DNA of 64,000 nt from an uncultured Oscillibacter sp. (GCA_910578935.1 CAJTSM010000013.1:12535-76534); one strand, 5' to 3'. Positions 40,640-48,622 are shown, numbered from the stretch's first letter. The notes: generated by a model not told the origin, from the sequence alone. Numbers and translations are program-made.

Positions 40640-40713
40640 CGGCTTGGGTGGCCGCGGGCCGCCGATGGCGGCGGCCCCTACAGCCGTTCCGTAGGGGCCG
40701 GCCCCCTGGCCGG
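40640..40713. repeat. REP-like inverted repeats entering the rsmA 3' end
   Basis: GGCGGCGGCCCCTACA (about 40666-40681) and TGTAGGGG-type arms with GTAGGGGCCGGCCCCCTGGCC (about 40692-40711) form GC-rich palindromes related to the block at 12580-12658. The block supplies the rsmA stop codon and its last dozen codons. Confidence 0.65.
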
Positions 40714-41574
40714 CCCGTTCACCGTTTCTCCCAGGAAACCCGCCAGCGCCGCGAAGTCCTGAAGGGTCAGCTTCTCCCCCCGGACGCCCTCGGGCAGACC
40801 CAGGGAGGTCATAGCGGCCTGTATCTGCTCCTTTCCGATCTCCGGAAGAGCGGCGGAAAGGCTGTTTGCCAGCGTCTTTCGCCGCAGCAGAAAGGCCCCC
40901 CGAACACAGCGGAAGAAGAATGTCTCGTCCTCCACCTCCACGGCGGGCTTTTCCCGCCGGACACAGCGGAGAACGGCGGAGTCCACCTTGGGGGCGGGAA
41001 AGAACTTCTCCGCGGTCACGTCGAAAAGGACCTCCGTCTCCATATGGTATTGAAGCCAGAGGGTGAAGGCCCCGCCGCCGGAAGAGCCCTGCCGGGCCGC
41101 CAGCCGCCGGGCCACCTCTTTTTGCAGCAGCACGGTGATACTCTCAAAGCAGGCCGCCTCCACCAGCTTTGTCAGTACCGGGGTGGTGATGTTGTAGGGA
41201 AGGTTCGCACAGACCAGAGGCCGGAGCCCGGCGAACTTCTCCGCCGCCAGGGCTTGGAGGTCCAGCTTCAGCGCGTCCCCCGGGACGATCTCCACGTTAT
41301 CATAGGGGGCCATTGTCTCCCCCAGCACGGGGAGGAGCTTTTTGTCCAGCTCAATGGACACCACCTTCCCGGCCCGGCCCGCCAGCTCCGCCGTCAGGCA
41401 CCCAACGCCGGGGCCGATCTCCAGCACGCCGCAGTTCCTGTCCGCCCGGGAGGCGGCGGCAATCTCCGCCGGGACGGCGGGATCGGTCAGAAAGTTTTGT
41501 CCCATAGACTTGGAGAAGTGGAAGCCGTGCCGCCCCAAAAGGGCCCGAAGGGTTTCCCGGTCGCAGAGATTCAT
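40678..41574 (-). CDS. rsmA: 16S rRNA (adenine1518/1519-N6)-dimethyltransferase
   Basis: 298 residues. KsgA/RsmA features: KSMGQNFLTD near 22, SAM motif EIGPGVGCLT, and catalytic NLPYNITTPVL; FFPAPKVDSAV and RRKTLANSL follow. It dimethylates two adenines of 16S rRNA. The C-terminal tail after about residue 286 (NGPARGPAPTERL) is encoded by a REP-like repeat and is not typical of the family. Divergent from the CAT-like gene. Confidence 0.95.
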   Translation of the reverse strand: MNLCDRETLRALLGRHGFHFSKSMGQNFLTDPAVPAEIAAASRADRNCGVLEIGPGVGCLTAELAGRAGKVVSIELDKKLLPVLGETMAPYDNVEIVPGDALKLDLQALAAEKFAGLRPLVCANLPYNITTPVLTKLVEAACFESITVLLQKEVARRLAARQGSSGGGAFTLWLQYHMETEVLFDVTAEKFFPAPKVDSAVLRCVRREKPAVEVEDETFFFRCVRGAFLLRRKTLANSLSAALPEIGKEQIQAAMTSLGLPEGVRGEKLTLQDFAALAGFLGETVNGPARGPAPTERL

Positions 41575-41657
41575 GGCCTGTCCGCCTTTCGCAATCGAAT
41601 GTCACGGGCCAGTATACCAGAAAAAGCGCCGGATGGAAAGGGGAAAAATCGCCGGGC

Positions 41658-41685
41658 TTGCAATTTCCGTCCCATCTGCTATACT
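41658..41685 (+). promoter_or_regulatory. Promoter of the CAT-like gene
   Basis: TTGCAA at 41658-41663, 16 bases, TATACT at 41680-41685; the ATG follows 28 bases later. Confidence 0.65.
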
Positions 41686-41713
41686 GTCCTCATCAGAAAG
41701 GAGGCGTTTCCCT

Positions 41714-42334
41714 ATGACCCACACCGTCGACAAAGCCGCCTGGCCCCGCCGGGAGCTGTTCGACTTCTTCTCCCCCATGTCCCAGCCCTTTTTCTCCGTC
41801 ACTTTCAAGCAGGACGTGACAAGGCTCTACCGGTTTGCCAAGGAGAATCGCCTCTCCTTCTACCACTCCCTGGTGTACCTCTGCACCCAGGCTGTGAACC
41901 AGGTGGAGGCCTTCCGCTACGCCCTTCAAGGGGAGGACCTGGTTCTCTTTGACCAGAGGATTCCCAGCTTCACGGACCTAAAGCCCGGGGCGGAAGCCTT
42001 CCATATCGTCACATTGCCCATGGAAGAGGATATCCGCTCCTTCTGCGCCGCCGCCAAGGCGAAAAGCGCCGCCCAGAACACCTTTTTGGACCAGGAGGAC
42101 AGCCTGGATTTGATTTACTTCACCTGCCTTCCCTGGGTAGAGCTCACCGCCCTGACCAACGAGCGGAATTTCGACCCCGGCGACGCCGTGCCCCGGATCG
42201 CCTGGGGCAGGTTCGCCCAGGAGGGGGAGCGGAAAGCCCTCCACATTTCCATGGAGCTGAACCACCGCTTTGTGGACGGCCTCCACGTGGGCCGGTTCCA
42301 TGAGGCGCTGGAGACGCTGATGGAAGAACTGTAA
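41714..42334 (+). CDS. Chloramphenicol acetyltransferase-like protein
   Basis: 206 residues of the type A CAT fold. The catalytic HxxxDG is present as H184-R-F-V-D188-G, and earlier blocks (FFSVTFKQDVT, SFYHSLVYL, FRYAL) match CAT-like proteins. True resistance enzymes have other conserved residues that cannot be confirmed here. Many Clostridial genomes carry such paralogues without resistance, so the substrate is uncertain. AGGAGG precedes the ATG. A terminator follows. Confidence 0.85.
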   Translation: MTHTVDKAAWPRRELFDFFSPMSQPFFSVTFKQDVTRLYRFAKENRLSFYHSLVYLCTQAVNQVEAFRYALQGEDLVLFDQRIPSFTDLKPGAEAFHIVTLPMEEDIRSFCAAAKAKSAAQNTFLDQEDSLDLIYFTCLPWVELTALTNERNFDPGDAVPRIAWGRFAQEGERKALHISMELNHRFVDGLHVGRFHEALETLMEEL

Positions 42335-42364
42335 AAAGGACCGGGAGTCTTTCCCGGTCCTTTT
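42334..42364. terminator. Bidirectional terminator between convergent genes
   Basis: A 13-bp perfect stem (AAAAGGACCGGGA and complement) with a 5-base loop and A/T runs on both sides, starting within the stop codon of the CAT-like gene. Confidence 0.9.
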
Positions 42365-42369
42365 CGCGC

Positions 42370-44223
42370 CTATGGATTTTCACCCCAGTACTGGATACTC
42401 CACAGCCATATGTCCGACTGGAGAGAGAAGATTTTAAGTTTCCCGTCTTCCCCCCGATTGAACCACATCGTCCCGTCCAGCGCTGAGGCAAGGCCGCCTG
42501 AGCCGTCCAGAACGGGCTCCGGGTCCGCCCGGAGATCCGATGCCAGGGTCCCCCGGCCATTGCCTCCGATGGTTTCGTCATAGTGCTCCAGAAACTCCTC
42601 CGCCGTGTTGACGGCCCACTCTTCGCCGGCGGCCGTCACCTTGGCGGGATAGGCGAGAAGGTTCGCGATCTCCTCTTGTTCCCCGGCGTCAATCAGATCC
42701 GCCAGGTTGAGGATAAACGCCCGGCTCTCATCCAGGGAGAGGGCCGCGTACGGCTCCTCCTCCCCGGCGTCCTGGGTAATTTCGCCGCTGCCTACGGCCC
42801 GAACGGCAGCTTGGTCCGTCTGAATGGTAAAGACCCGGATGACCCCGTCCTCCACCAGACCGAACCACACGGCCCCGTCCGCCACGGAGGCAAGGCCGCT
42901 GCCGTCGCTGAAGATCTGGAACTCCGCCGGGGCTGGCTCCCAGGTCATGGCTGTGGAGAGGCCCAGGCGGTTCTGCCCGATCACCTCTTCGTAGTAGGGG
43001 AGGAATTCCTCCGCCGAGCGCACGGTGAAAGTCCCGGCGCTCACTTCCACCTGGGCGGGATAAACCAGCAGATCCGCCACTTCCTCTTTCCGCCTGTCCT
43101 CAATCCGCTCCGCCAGCAGGAGAATAAACTCCCGGGCCGCGTCGCTCTGGATGCCCGTCCGGGTATACAGCGGGTCCTGGGACTCCGAAGGCAGGGTTTC
43201 CAGGGGCTGGCTTTGCAGCTCCTCCATGCAGCGGTCGTTGGCCACTAAGATGGCGTCCAGGTCCGGCTCCCGTACCGGCGTCAGGGCCGAGTAGCGGAAA
43301 CTGTCCGCCAAGGCCTCCAGCTCCTCCCGGCCGATGGCGCCGCTGGAGAAGGTGTCGTCCCCCTGCTGCCCCGTCAGCACGTTCACCAGGATGAAGCTGT
43401 CCCCCAGGTCCGCCAGGATGAGGGACCGGTTCCAGGCCCCCAGGCCCAGGGTGACGGGGGTGCCGTCGGCGGTCTGATAGCCCCATTCCTCGAAATCGCT
43501 CAGGTCCCCGATGTTCAGGGCCACGTCGTCAAAGGTCCCCTTGACGGAGCGGCTGAACTGGTACTCAATGGTCCCGTAGCCCTTCAGCTCTCCGGCCCCC
43601 AGCTCCGCGTCGCCGTCAAAGCGGAAGGTGCCGTTTTCGTAGATGTAGCCGGAGTAAGGGGTGACGTTCTCCCCGCAGAAATCCCCCACGGCCACGGTCC
43701 AGGTTTCCGGCAGGACCACCTCCATCCACTCATGGAGTTTCAAATCGTACTTGGCGATGATCTCCTCCAGCTTGTCGGCCATCTCCTGGGTATAGACCAA
43801 GTAGAAGCCGTAGCGGTCCTCAAAGCCCGTGGGCTCGTTGCCGATTTTTGCGATGATGGACCCGTCCGGGTCATAACTCTCCTGGAAGGCCTCCCACTCC
43901 GCCAGGGCCCGGCTCTCGGGGGTATCCCCCCAGCCGGAGAGGCTGATGAAGTCCTTGAACTCCTTCTCCCCGGGGATCACGACCCCGTTTTCGTCCGTCA
44001 CGTACACGCTTCCCTTCTCCGGCAGCAGCACATCCCGCAGGCCGAAGAAGTTCGCCGCCACCGCCAGGGCGGACAGGGCCGCCAGCAAGGCGATTGCCGC
44101 CGCTAAAGCCGCCAGCCATTTTAGACTCTTTCCTCGTCTCGCCATCTCATAATCCTCCCACCGGATTTTTCTGCCTCCCTGGACCTGGGAGAAGGTTTCC
44201 TGGTAAAATTCCCGGTTACTCAT
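42370..44223 (-). CDS. Membrane-anchored anti-sigma-type protein with a duplicated C-terminal module
   Basis: 617 residues. A short cytoplasmic N-terminus (1-33, with MARRGKSLKW) and one membrane helix (about 35-57) precede a large extracytoplasmic region. Two related modules are visible: FILLLAERIEDRRKEEVADLL with YPAQV (around 370) and FILNLADLIDAGEQEEIANLL with YPAKV (around 500), each followed by FL-x-x-Y-(E/D)-E-x-I-G. It overlaps the ECF sigma gene by 8 bases and is downstream of it, the standard place for an anti-sigma factor. No zinc-type anti-sigma motif (HxxxCxxC) is seen. Signal sensed is unknown. Confidence 0.75.
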   Translation of the reverse strand: MSNREFYQETFSQVQGGRKIRWEDYEMARRGKSLKWLAALAAAIALLAALSALAVAANFFGLRDVLLPEKGSVYVTDENGVVIPGEKEFKDFISLSGWGDTPESRALAEWEAFQESYDPDGSIIAKIGNEPTGFEDRYGFYLVYTQEMADKLEEIIAKYDLKLHEWMEVVLPETWTVAVGDFCGENVTPYSGYIYENGTFRFDGDAELGAGELKGYGTIEYQFSRSVKGTFDDVALNIGDLSDFEEWGYQTADGTPVTLGLGAWNRSLILADLGDSFILVNVLTGQQGDDTFSSGAIGREELEALADSFRYSALTPVREPDLDAILVANDRCMEELQSQPLETLPSESQDPLYTRTGIQSDAAREFILLLAERIEDRRKEEVADLLVYPAQVEVSAGTFTVRSAEEFLPYYEEVIGQNRLGLSTAMTWEPAPAEFQIFSDGSGLASVADGAVWFGLVEDGVIRVFTIQTDQAAVRAVGSGEITQDAGEEEPYAALSLDESRAFILNLADLIDAGEQEEIANLLAYPAKVTAAGEEWAVNTAEEFLEHYDETIGGNGRGTLASDLRADPEPVLDGSGGLASALDGTMWFNRGEDGKLKIFSLQSDIWLWSIQYWGENP

Positions 44224-44698
44224 CCTGCCAGTCCTCCCCCAATCGTTCTCTCAGCCGCCGCCTCGCCCGGGCCAGCCGGGTGGTCACTGTGGAATCCCCC
44301 ACCCCCAGCAGCTCTCCGATCTCCCGGACGCTGAGCTCCTCATAGTAAAAAAGGTTCAGCACCGTCCGGTATTTTTCCGGCAGGGCCATGACCTCCCGGT
44401 ACAGCGCCGCCTGTTCGGGCTGGTCGAATACCGGGGTTTCCGGCAGCGATTCCAGGGACACCCGCCGTTTCCGCCAGGGGCTTTTCAGCAGGTCCCGGCA
44501 GCAGTTCACCGCCACCCGCAGCAGCCAGCGCCGCAGATGTTCATCCCCTTCAAAAGTTCCCCGGTATTGGAATAGGCGCAGGAATACCTCCTGCACGGCG
44601 TCGTCCGCGTCCTGGGAACTGCCCAGGGCGTGGAGCGCCATGCGGTATACCATCGCCTGGTGCCGCTCGACGGCGGCGGTAAAGCGGGCCTTGTCCAT
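44216..44698 (-). CDS. ECF-type RNA polymerase sigma factor
   Basis: 160 residues. Sigma region 2 (RFTAAVERHQAMVYRMALHALGSSQDADDAVQEVFLRLFQY) and region 4 (LPEKYRTVLNLFYYEELSVREIGELLGVGDSTVTTRLARARRRL) are complete; regions 1 and 3 are missing, as in ECF factors. It would direct RNA polymerase to stress or envelope promoters. The ATG at 44698 has GAGGACG; longer extensions cover its own promoter. Overlaps its probable anti-sigma gene. Confidence 0.92.
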   Translation of the reverse strand: MDKARFTAAVERHQAMVYRMALHALGSSQDADDAVQEVFLRLFQYRGTFEGDEHLRRWLLRVAVNCCRDLLKSPWRKRRVSLESLPETPVFDQPEQAALYREVMALPEKYRTVLNLFYYEELSVREIGELLGVGDSTVTTRLARARRRLRERLGEDWQDE

Positions 44699-44742
44699 AT
44701 GTCGTCCTCGTTCATTGGTGTTGGGAGTACTCTCACTGATTG

Positions 44743-44769
44743 TACGACGGGGAGGGAGGCTTTGTCTCA
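44743..44769 (-). promoter_or_regulatory. Candidate ECF autoregulatory promoter
   Basis: On the minus strand TGAGAC (44769-44764) and CGTCGTA (44749-44743) are separated by 14 bases. This resembles the TGAAAC/CGTC type of ECF promoter and sits 44 bases before the sigma gene start, as expected for autoregulation. Confidence 0.5.
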
Positions 44770-44869
44770 GCTTTTTGAAAATTTTGAAAAAATTCACCAT
44801 GCCTTTGGCAGGGCGTGATATAGTCAGCATGGTTGAAAAGAAGAAACTACTTCTTTTTAACCGGTGAAC

Positions 44870-45040
44870 CTTCGATTTACCAAGACGCAAAGCGCCTATG
44901 CGTTTCCTGTGAGATCAGACACAAAAAGCCGCTTATGCGGCTTACGGCGCTGTACACCAGCGCCGCGCCGAAAAAAAATCCTTCGGAGTCTTTTCAACCG
45001 CGCCGGCTATAAGATCAAACCCATCTTTAGGAACGGAGGC
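44870..45040 (+). other. Hairpin-rich leader before the nitroreductase gene
   Basis: Four short stems follow one another: ACGCA/TGCGT (44883-44904), AAGCCGC/GCGGCTT (44928-44945), GGCGCTG/CAGCGCC (44946-44965) and, just before, GGTTGAAAAGAAG/CTTCTTTTTAACC (44831-44861). No known riboswitch is firmly matched. Confidence 0.4.
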
Positions 45041-45046
45041 ATGGTT

Positions 45047-45712
45047 ATGACCATCCAAGAAGCCATGCGGACCCGCCATACGGTCCGCCGCTATACGAAC
45101 CGGAAACTTCCCGGGGAAGTTCTGAAACAGCTCCATGAGCGGGTCCGGAAAAACAACGCCGAGCACGGCTTGGCCATGAGCCTGGTGACAGAGAACTCCG
45201 ATGCTTTTGGCCCAGCCCTCCGGCTCTTTCTGGCCAAGGGGGTCCGCAACTATGTCATCCTGGCCGGAAAGGAAGGCCCGGGCCTGGATGAACGTCTGGG
45301 GTACTGCGGGGCGGACGTGATGCTCTTTGCCCAAACCCTGGGTTTAAACTCCTGGTGGGTAGGGGGGACCTACCGCCGGAGGGGCCTCCAAAAAAACGCC
45401 GCTCCGGAGGCGGAAAAAATTCTGGGCCTGCTTGCCGTGGGCTACGGCGCCACCCAGGGCGTGCCCCACAAGTCCAAACGGCCGGAGGACGTCGCATCTT
45501 ATCGCGGCGAAGCGCCGGAGTGGTTCTCCCGGGGCGTGGAGGCTGTTCTTCTGGCCCCCACCGCGCTGAACCGGCAAGCGTTCGCTCTCCAAGGGGAGGG
45601 GCGAAGGGTTTCCATGCGCTGTGATAGCGGTGTATTCTCCGGCGTGGATTTGGGCATCGGAAAGTATCACTTTGAAATGGGAGCGGGGAGGGAAAACTTT
45701 GACTGGGCCTGA
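45047..45712 (+). CDS. Nitroreductase family protein
   Basis: 221 residues. The start TIQEAMRTRHTVRRYTNRKL is the FMN-binding motif of nitroreductases, and the later D-x-G-I-G segment fits the flavin fold. It probably reduces a quinone, nitro compound or other substrate with NAD(P)H; the substrate is unknown. ATG 45047 is preferred to ATG 45041 because GGAGG is only one base from the latter. A terminator lies 13 bases after the stop. Confidence 0.88.
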   Translation: MTIQEAMRTRHTVRRYTNRKLPGEVLKQLHERVRKNNAEHGLAMSLVTENSDAFGPALRLFLAKGVRNYVILAGKEGPGLDERLGYCGADVMLFAQTLGLNSWWVGGTYRRRGLQKNAAPEAEKILGLLAVGYGATQGVPHKSKRPEDVASYRGEAPEWFSRGVEAVLLAPTALNRQAFALQGEGRRVSMRCDSGVFSGVDLGIGKYHFEMGAGRENFDWA

Positions 45713-45725
45713 CCGGCAGAGAGGG

Positions 45726-45757
45726 AAAAGGGCCCGCCGTAGCCGGCGGGCCCTTTT
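45726..45757. terminator. Bidirectional terminator between nitroreductase and queT
   Basis: A 14-bp perfect stem (AAAAGGGCCCGCCG and complement) with a 4-base loop and T-runs on both strands. Confidence 0.92.
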
Positions 45758-45767
45758 TCTCTTCGTC

Positions 45768-46283
45768 TCAGCGGTCTTCCGGCTGACTCCGGACTCCCAA
45801 AGTCTTCCCCAGCATGTTTGCCAGGGGCACGCCCAGAAGATAGCACGCCGCCACTTCTCCCAGGCCCACAGTCAGAGCGCTGAGGCCATAGGCGGGCCAA
45901 AACGCCCCTTCGCCGCTTTGAACGGTAAACCAGGCGATTTCAGCCCCTACGATTACCGCGTTGCAGACCACCGGCGGCAGAGCCGCCAGATATAAATTGG
46001 GCATTCTCCGGCTCCACAGGGCCGCCAGCAGCGTTGCCAAGGTGCCGAATACCCAGTCCAGCATAATGGGAGAACCCAGCAAATTCGCCAGAAAACAGCC
46101 AACCGCCAAGCCGGGAATCGCCTCCGGGAACAGGAAGGGCAGCACTGTCAAGGCCTCTGCCGCCCGGAATTGGACGCCCATGTACTGGGGAATCGGCAAA
46201 ATCAGGGTAGCCGCCGCATAGATGGCGGCGGTCAGGCCGGCCAGGGCCAGCCTCCGGGTACTGAAACGGTCTTTGGACATCAT
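45768..46283 (-). CDS. queT: QueT family queuosine-precursor transporter
   Basis: 171 residues with five to six hydrophobic helices. The QueT pattern is recognised (GLTAAIYAAATLILPIPQYMGVQFRAAEALTVLP and LDWVFGTLATLLAA). It is the substrate-binding membrane subunit of an energy-coupling-factor importer for queuine or preQ1; the ECF ATPases are not in the window. The ATG at 46283 has GGAGG at 6 bases. Its 65-base leader may be a preQ1 switch. Confidence 0.9.
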   Translation of the reverse strand: MMSKDRFSTRRLALAGLTAAIYAAATLILPIPQYMGVQFRAAEALTVLPFLFPEAIPGLAVGCFLANLLGSPIMLDWVFGTLATLLAALWSRRMPNLYLAALPPVVCNAVIVGAEIAWFTVQSGEGAFWPAYGLSALTVGLGEVAACYLLGVPLANMLGKTLGVRSQPEDR

Positions 46284-46348
46284 GAAATTCCTCCATTTTT
46301 TTAGTCTGCCCAATGGGGCGGGCAGGGTGATGGCACCTGCCGCGGACG
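46284..46348 (-). promoter_or_regulatory. Possible preQ1-type riboswitch leader of queT
   Basis: The short 5' leader reads CGGCAGGTGCCATCACCCTG on the minus strand, then GCCC-rich bases and GACTAAAAAAATGGAGG. A GCAGG/CCTGC stem, and CCAT in its loop able to pair with ATGG after the A-run, resemble a class I preQ1 pseudoknot that would mask the ribosome-binding site. Several consensus bases differ, so the call rests mainly on the gene it precedes. Confidence 0.35.
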
Positions 46349-46377
46349 AGTATACCACAGGGCGAATGAAATGGCAA
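46349..46377 (-). promoter_or_regulatory. Promoter of queT
   Basis: On the minus strand TTGCCA (46377-46372), 17 bases, TATACT (46354-46349). Confidence 0.75.
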
Positions 46378-46400
46378 GGGTAAAATTTCCTGTCAAAAAA

Positions 46401-46441
46401 CGTCAAAAACGCTTGACGAAAATCAAAACCTGTCCTATACT
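46401..46441 (+). promoter_or_regulatory. Promoter and candidate operator of the LacI-family gene
   Basis: TTGACG (46413-46418), 17 bases, TATACT (46436-46441). The inverted repeat CGTCAA (46401-46406)/TTGACG (46413-46418) overlaps the -35 box and may be the regulator's own operator. Confidence 0.65.
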
Positions 46442-46497
46442 ACTAAAGTTAAGAATTTGCGCAAACAGAATCTTTTGTTACGTAAAGGAATTACCCT

Positions 46498-47493
46498 ATG
46501 AAAGTCACCATCAGCGACGTGGCCCGAATGGCGGGGGTTTCCACCGCCACGGTTTCCCACACCATTAACAACACCCGCTATGTTTCCGGGGACACCAAGG
46601 AAAAAGTCTACCGGGCCATCCGGCAGCTTGGCTATACTCCCGACGCCTCCGCCCGGAGCTTTCGTACCGGGAAAAAGAAAACCGTGGGCTTTATCGTTCC
46701 CGATATTTCCAACAAGTTTTTCGGCACCATTATAGAGTCGGCGGAAAACTATCTCTCCGCTCAAGGTTATCACCTCATTATCGCCAACACCAAAGAGAAC
46801 ATGGACCGGGAGGAAACAAATCTCCGCCTCCTCACCGCAGGCCTGGTAGACGGTCTTCTGGTGGCCAGTACCATGGATGATTTTCAGCGGTTGGAAAGTT
46901 TGATTCCCGCCGGATTTCCGGTAGTGTTGGTGGACCGAACTTTCGACAGCCAGAAATACTCCTCCGTTTCTGTCTCCAACTTTCAGCCGATCTACCGCAG
47001 CGTCTGCCGCTTGGCCGGACAGGGAAAGCGGCGGATCGGCATTATCGGCGGCCTGCCCCGGCTCTCCACCACGAAGGAGCGGATTGCCGCCTATCAGGCC
47101 GCTGTGGCGGACTGCGGCCTGGCCCAGGATGAGGCGCTGGTCCGTTACGGAGACTCTATGGAAGACAGCGCCCCGTTTTGCCTGAATCAGCTCTTGGACC
47201 AGCACTGCGACGCGATTCTGGTCTGCCAGGGATTGATGGCTTCCGTCACCATCGCCTATCTTCGGGGAAAGGGCATACAGCCTCACCAGGATCTGGAGGT
47301 CGTCAGCTTCGTGGACTATGACACTCATGCCTATGAGTTTTACTATAATCAGGTGGACCGTATTATTCAGCCGGTGGAAGAACTGGGCCGCGCCGCCGGC
47401 GAGCAGATTCTTCTCCGGGTGGAAAAACCCGACGCGCCCGTGCAGGAACGGGTACTGACTTCGGTCTACCGGCCCTGCGGGGAGCAGGAATAA
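46498..47493 (+). CDS. LacI family transcriptional regulator
   Basis: 331 residues. N-terminal helix-turn-helix TISDVARMAGVSTATVSHTINN (4-25) with hinge helix, then a periplasmic-binding-protein-like domain (about 60-331) with VGFIVPDISNKFF. It should bind a small ligand, often a sugar or nucleoside, and repress target genes. No sugar operon is adjacent, so the target is probably distant or itself. The start at 46498 has AAAGGAATT, a moderate site. Terminator follows. Confidence 0.92.
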   Translation: MKVTISDVARMAGVSTATVSHTINNTRYVSGDTKEKVYRAIRQLGYTPDASARSFRTGKKKTVGFIVPDISNKFFGTIIESAENYLSAQGYHLIIANTKENMDREETNLRLLTAGLVDGLLVASTMDDFQRLESLIPAGFPVVLVDRTFDSQKYSSVSVSNFQPIYRSVCRLAGQGKRRIGIIGGLPRLSTTKERIAAYQAAVADCGLAQDEALVRYGDSMEDSAPFCLNQLLDQHCDAILVCQGLMASVTIAYLRGKGIQPHQDLEVVSFVDYDTHAYEFYYNQVDRIIQPVEELGRAAGEQILLRVEKPDAPVQERVLTSVYRPCGEQE

Positions 47494-47507
47494 CCGATTT
47501 GTGAAAA

Positions 47508-47534
47508 GGACGCCGGGGCAGTGCCCCGGCGTCC
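47508..47534. terminator. Terminator between lacI-type and xre-type genes
   Basis: A 12-bp perfect stem (GGACGCCGGGGC and complement) with a 3-base loop between the convergent genes ending at 47493 and 47537. Confidence 0.8.
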
Positions 47535-47536
47535 CG

Positions 47537-47755
47537 TTATGTTTTATCATCCCGAATATACCGCATGATATCCCCTACCTCACAGTCCAGTATTTTGCAA
47601 AACATCTCAATGGTGTGGGTGCTGACGCTCTCGTTTCGTTTCAGCCGGGTGATCTGCCCGGGGCTTACATTGTGCTTCTTTATCAGGGCATATTGGGATA
47701 TCCCCTTTTCCTTCATCACATTCCACAAATTATCATAGGAAATCATAACATTCAA
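47537..47755 (-). CDS. XRE/Cro-type helix-turn-helix protein
   Basis: 72 residues, a stand-alone HTH of the Cro/C1 type: NLWNVMKEKGISQYALIKKHNVSPGQITRLKRNESVSTHTIEMFCKILDC with the expected second and third helices. It is divergent from the membrane gene at 47846, and a 13-bp-arm palindrome overlapping that gene's promoter is a likely binding site. ATG 47755 is chosen because GAGG lies 5 bases upstream. Confidence 0.88.
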   Translation of the reverse strand: MNVMISYDNLWNVMKEKGISQYALIKKHNVSPGQITRLKRNESVSTHTIEMFCKILDCEVGDIMRYIRDDKT

Positions 47756-47769
47756 GCCTCACTTTCTAC

Positions 47770-47798
47770 TTGAATGTTAATCAAAAACGGTATATAAT
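47770..47798 (+). promoter_or_regulatory. Promoter of the 47846 gene
   Basis: TTGAAT (47770-47775), 17 bases, TATAAT (47793-47798). The -10 box overlaps the left arm of the palindrome at 47796-47827. Confidence 0.75.
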
Positions 47799-47827
47799 AA
47801 TATTAACCAATATCGGTTAATATTATT
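47796..47827. promoter_or_regulatory. 13-bp-arm palindromic operator
   Basis: AATAATATTAACC (47796-47808) and GGTTAATATTATT (47815-47827) are perfect complements around a 6-base spacer. Position between divergent genes and over the -10 box fits a repressor operator. Confidence 0.7.
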
Positions 47828-47845
47828 TAAAACGGAGGGGATGAA

Positions 47846-48568
47846 GTGGGAGCGCTGCTTACACTCATGGGGGCCGTCAGCTTTGTTGGCTACCTGATTT
47901 GGCTGGTGGTCCGCGTCAGAAACTGGGACTCCAAAATTCCGCCGGTGATTGGGATGTTTTTGGGCCTGGTTATGCTTCTGGGCGGGCTGGCGTGGATGCA
48001 GGAGGCGGACCGGCCGGGGGAAAATGGGTCGAAAGGTGTGAGCGCTGAACAGGACGCGCCAAAAGAAGAGACGGACGCCACTCCGGACGGTGCGGACTCC
48101 TCCGATGACAGCCAGGGGACTTGGTATGTCGATTATTACCTGGACGATTTCCAACAGCCTACCGGCGAGTGGTATATTACGGCCCCCGCGTTTCCCGGAA
48201 CCTTTAACTTTCACACCACCCGGAATGCGGAGCTCACTGTCGAAGTCCGGGTAAACTGCTATGGTGAAATCGCGTTCCTCCTGTACCGGTATGGCAAAAA
48301 TCTGGAAGAGAGCATCGGGGCCGAACAGTATTATATCACCATGCGGACCTCCGATGGGACCGACTATGAGATGACCGGTACGCTGTATGAAAGCGATCAT
48401 CATTTGTGTATTGACGAAGAGTATAAAAGCATCGTGCTGGAGACTATGCGAAACGGCGGGACGATCCATTTCTACGTTGAGTATTCGCGGTTCCAGGGCA
48501 CCAATTTTTTGTTCTCCATTGATACAGATGGCTTTAACGACGTATATCAGGCCCAGACCGGAGGCTGA
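47846..48568 (+). CDS. Hypothetical two-helix membrane protein with an extracytoplasmic domain
   Basis: 240 residues, not recognised. Two N-terminal helices (about 4-23 and 33-50) flank a short basic loop, then an acidic Asp/Glu/Ser linker (55-90) and a beta-rich domain (90-240). It starts with GTG at 47846, with GGAGGGG 6 bases upstream. The divergent XRE gene and the palindrome between them suggest direct repression. Function unknown. Confidence 0.7.
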   Translation: MGALLTLMGAVSFVGYLIWLVVRVRNWDSKIPPVIGMFLGLVMLLGGLAWMQEADRPGENGSKGVSAEQDAPKEETDATPDGADSSDDSQGTWYVDYYLDDFQQPTGEWYITAPAFPGTFNFHTTRNAELTVEVRVNCYGEIAFLLYRYGKNLEESIGAEQYYITMRTSDGTDYEMTGTLYESDHHLCIDEEYKSIVLETMRNGGTIHFYVEYSRFQGTNFLFSIDTDGFNDVYQAQTGG

Positions 48569-48586
48569 CCCGGCGGAAAGTAAAAA

Positions 48587-48612
48587 GAGGGCGGAGCCGA
48601 AGCTCCGCCCTC
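48587..48612. terminator. Bidirectional terminator before rubredoxin
   Basis: An 11-bp stem (GAGGGCGGAGC and complement) with a 4-base loop; a run of A precedes it, which is a T-run for the rubredoxin strand. Confidence 0.8.
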
Positions 48613-48622
48613 CCTTATGTGC

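Noticed and set aside
44870..44905. GACGCAAAGC string upstream of the nitroreductase gene, as in class I cyclic di-GMP riboswitches
   Set aside because: The second helix and receptor sequences of that switch do not follow; the string is part of a simple ACGCA/TGCGT hairpin.
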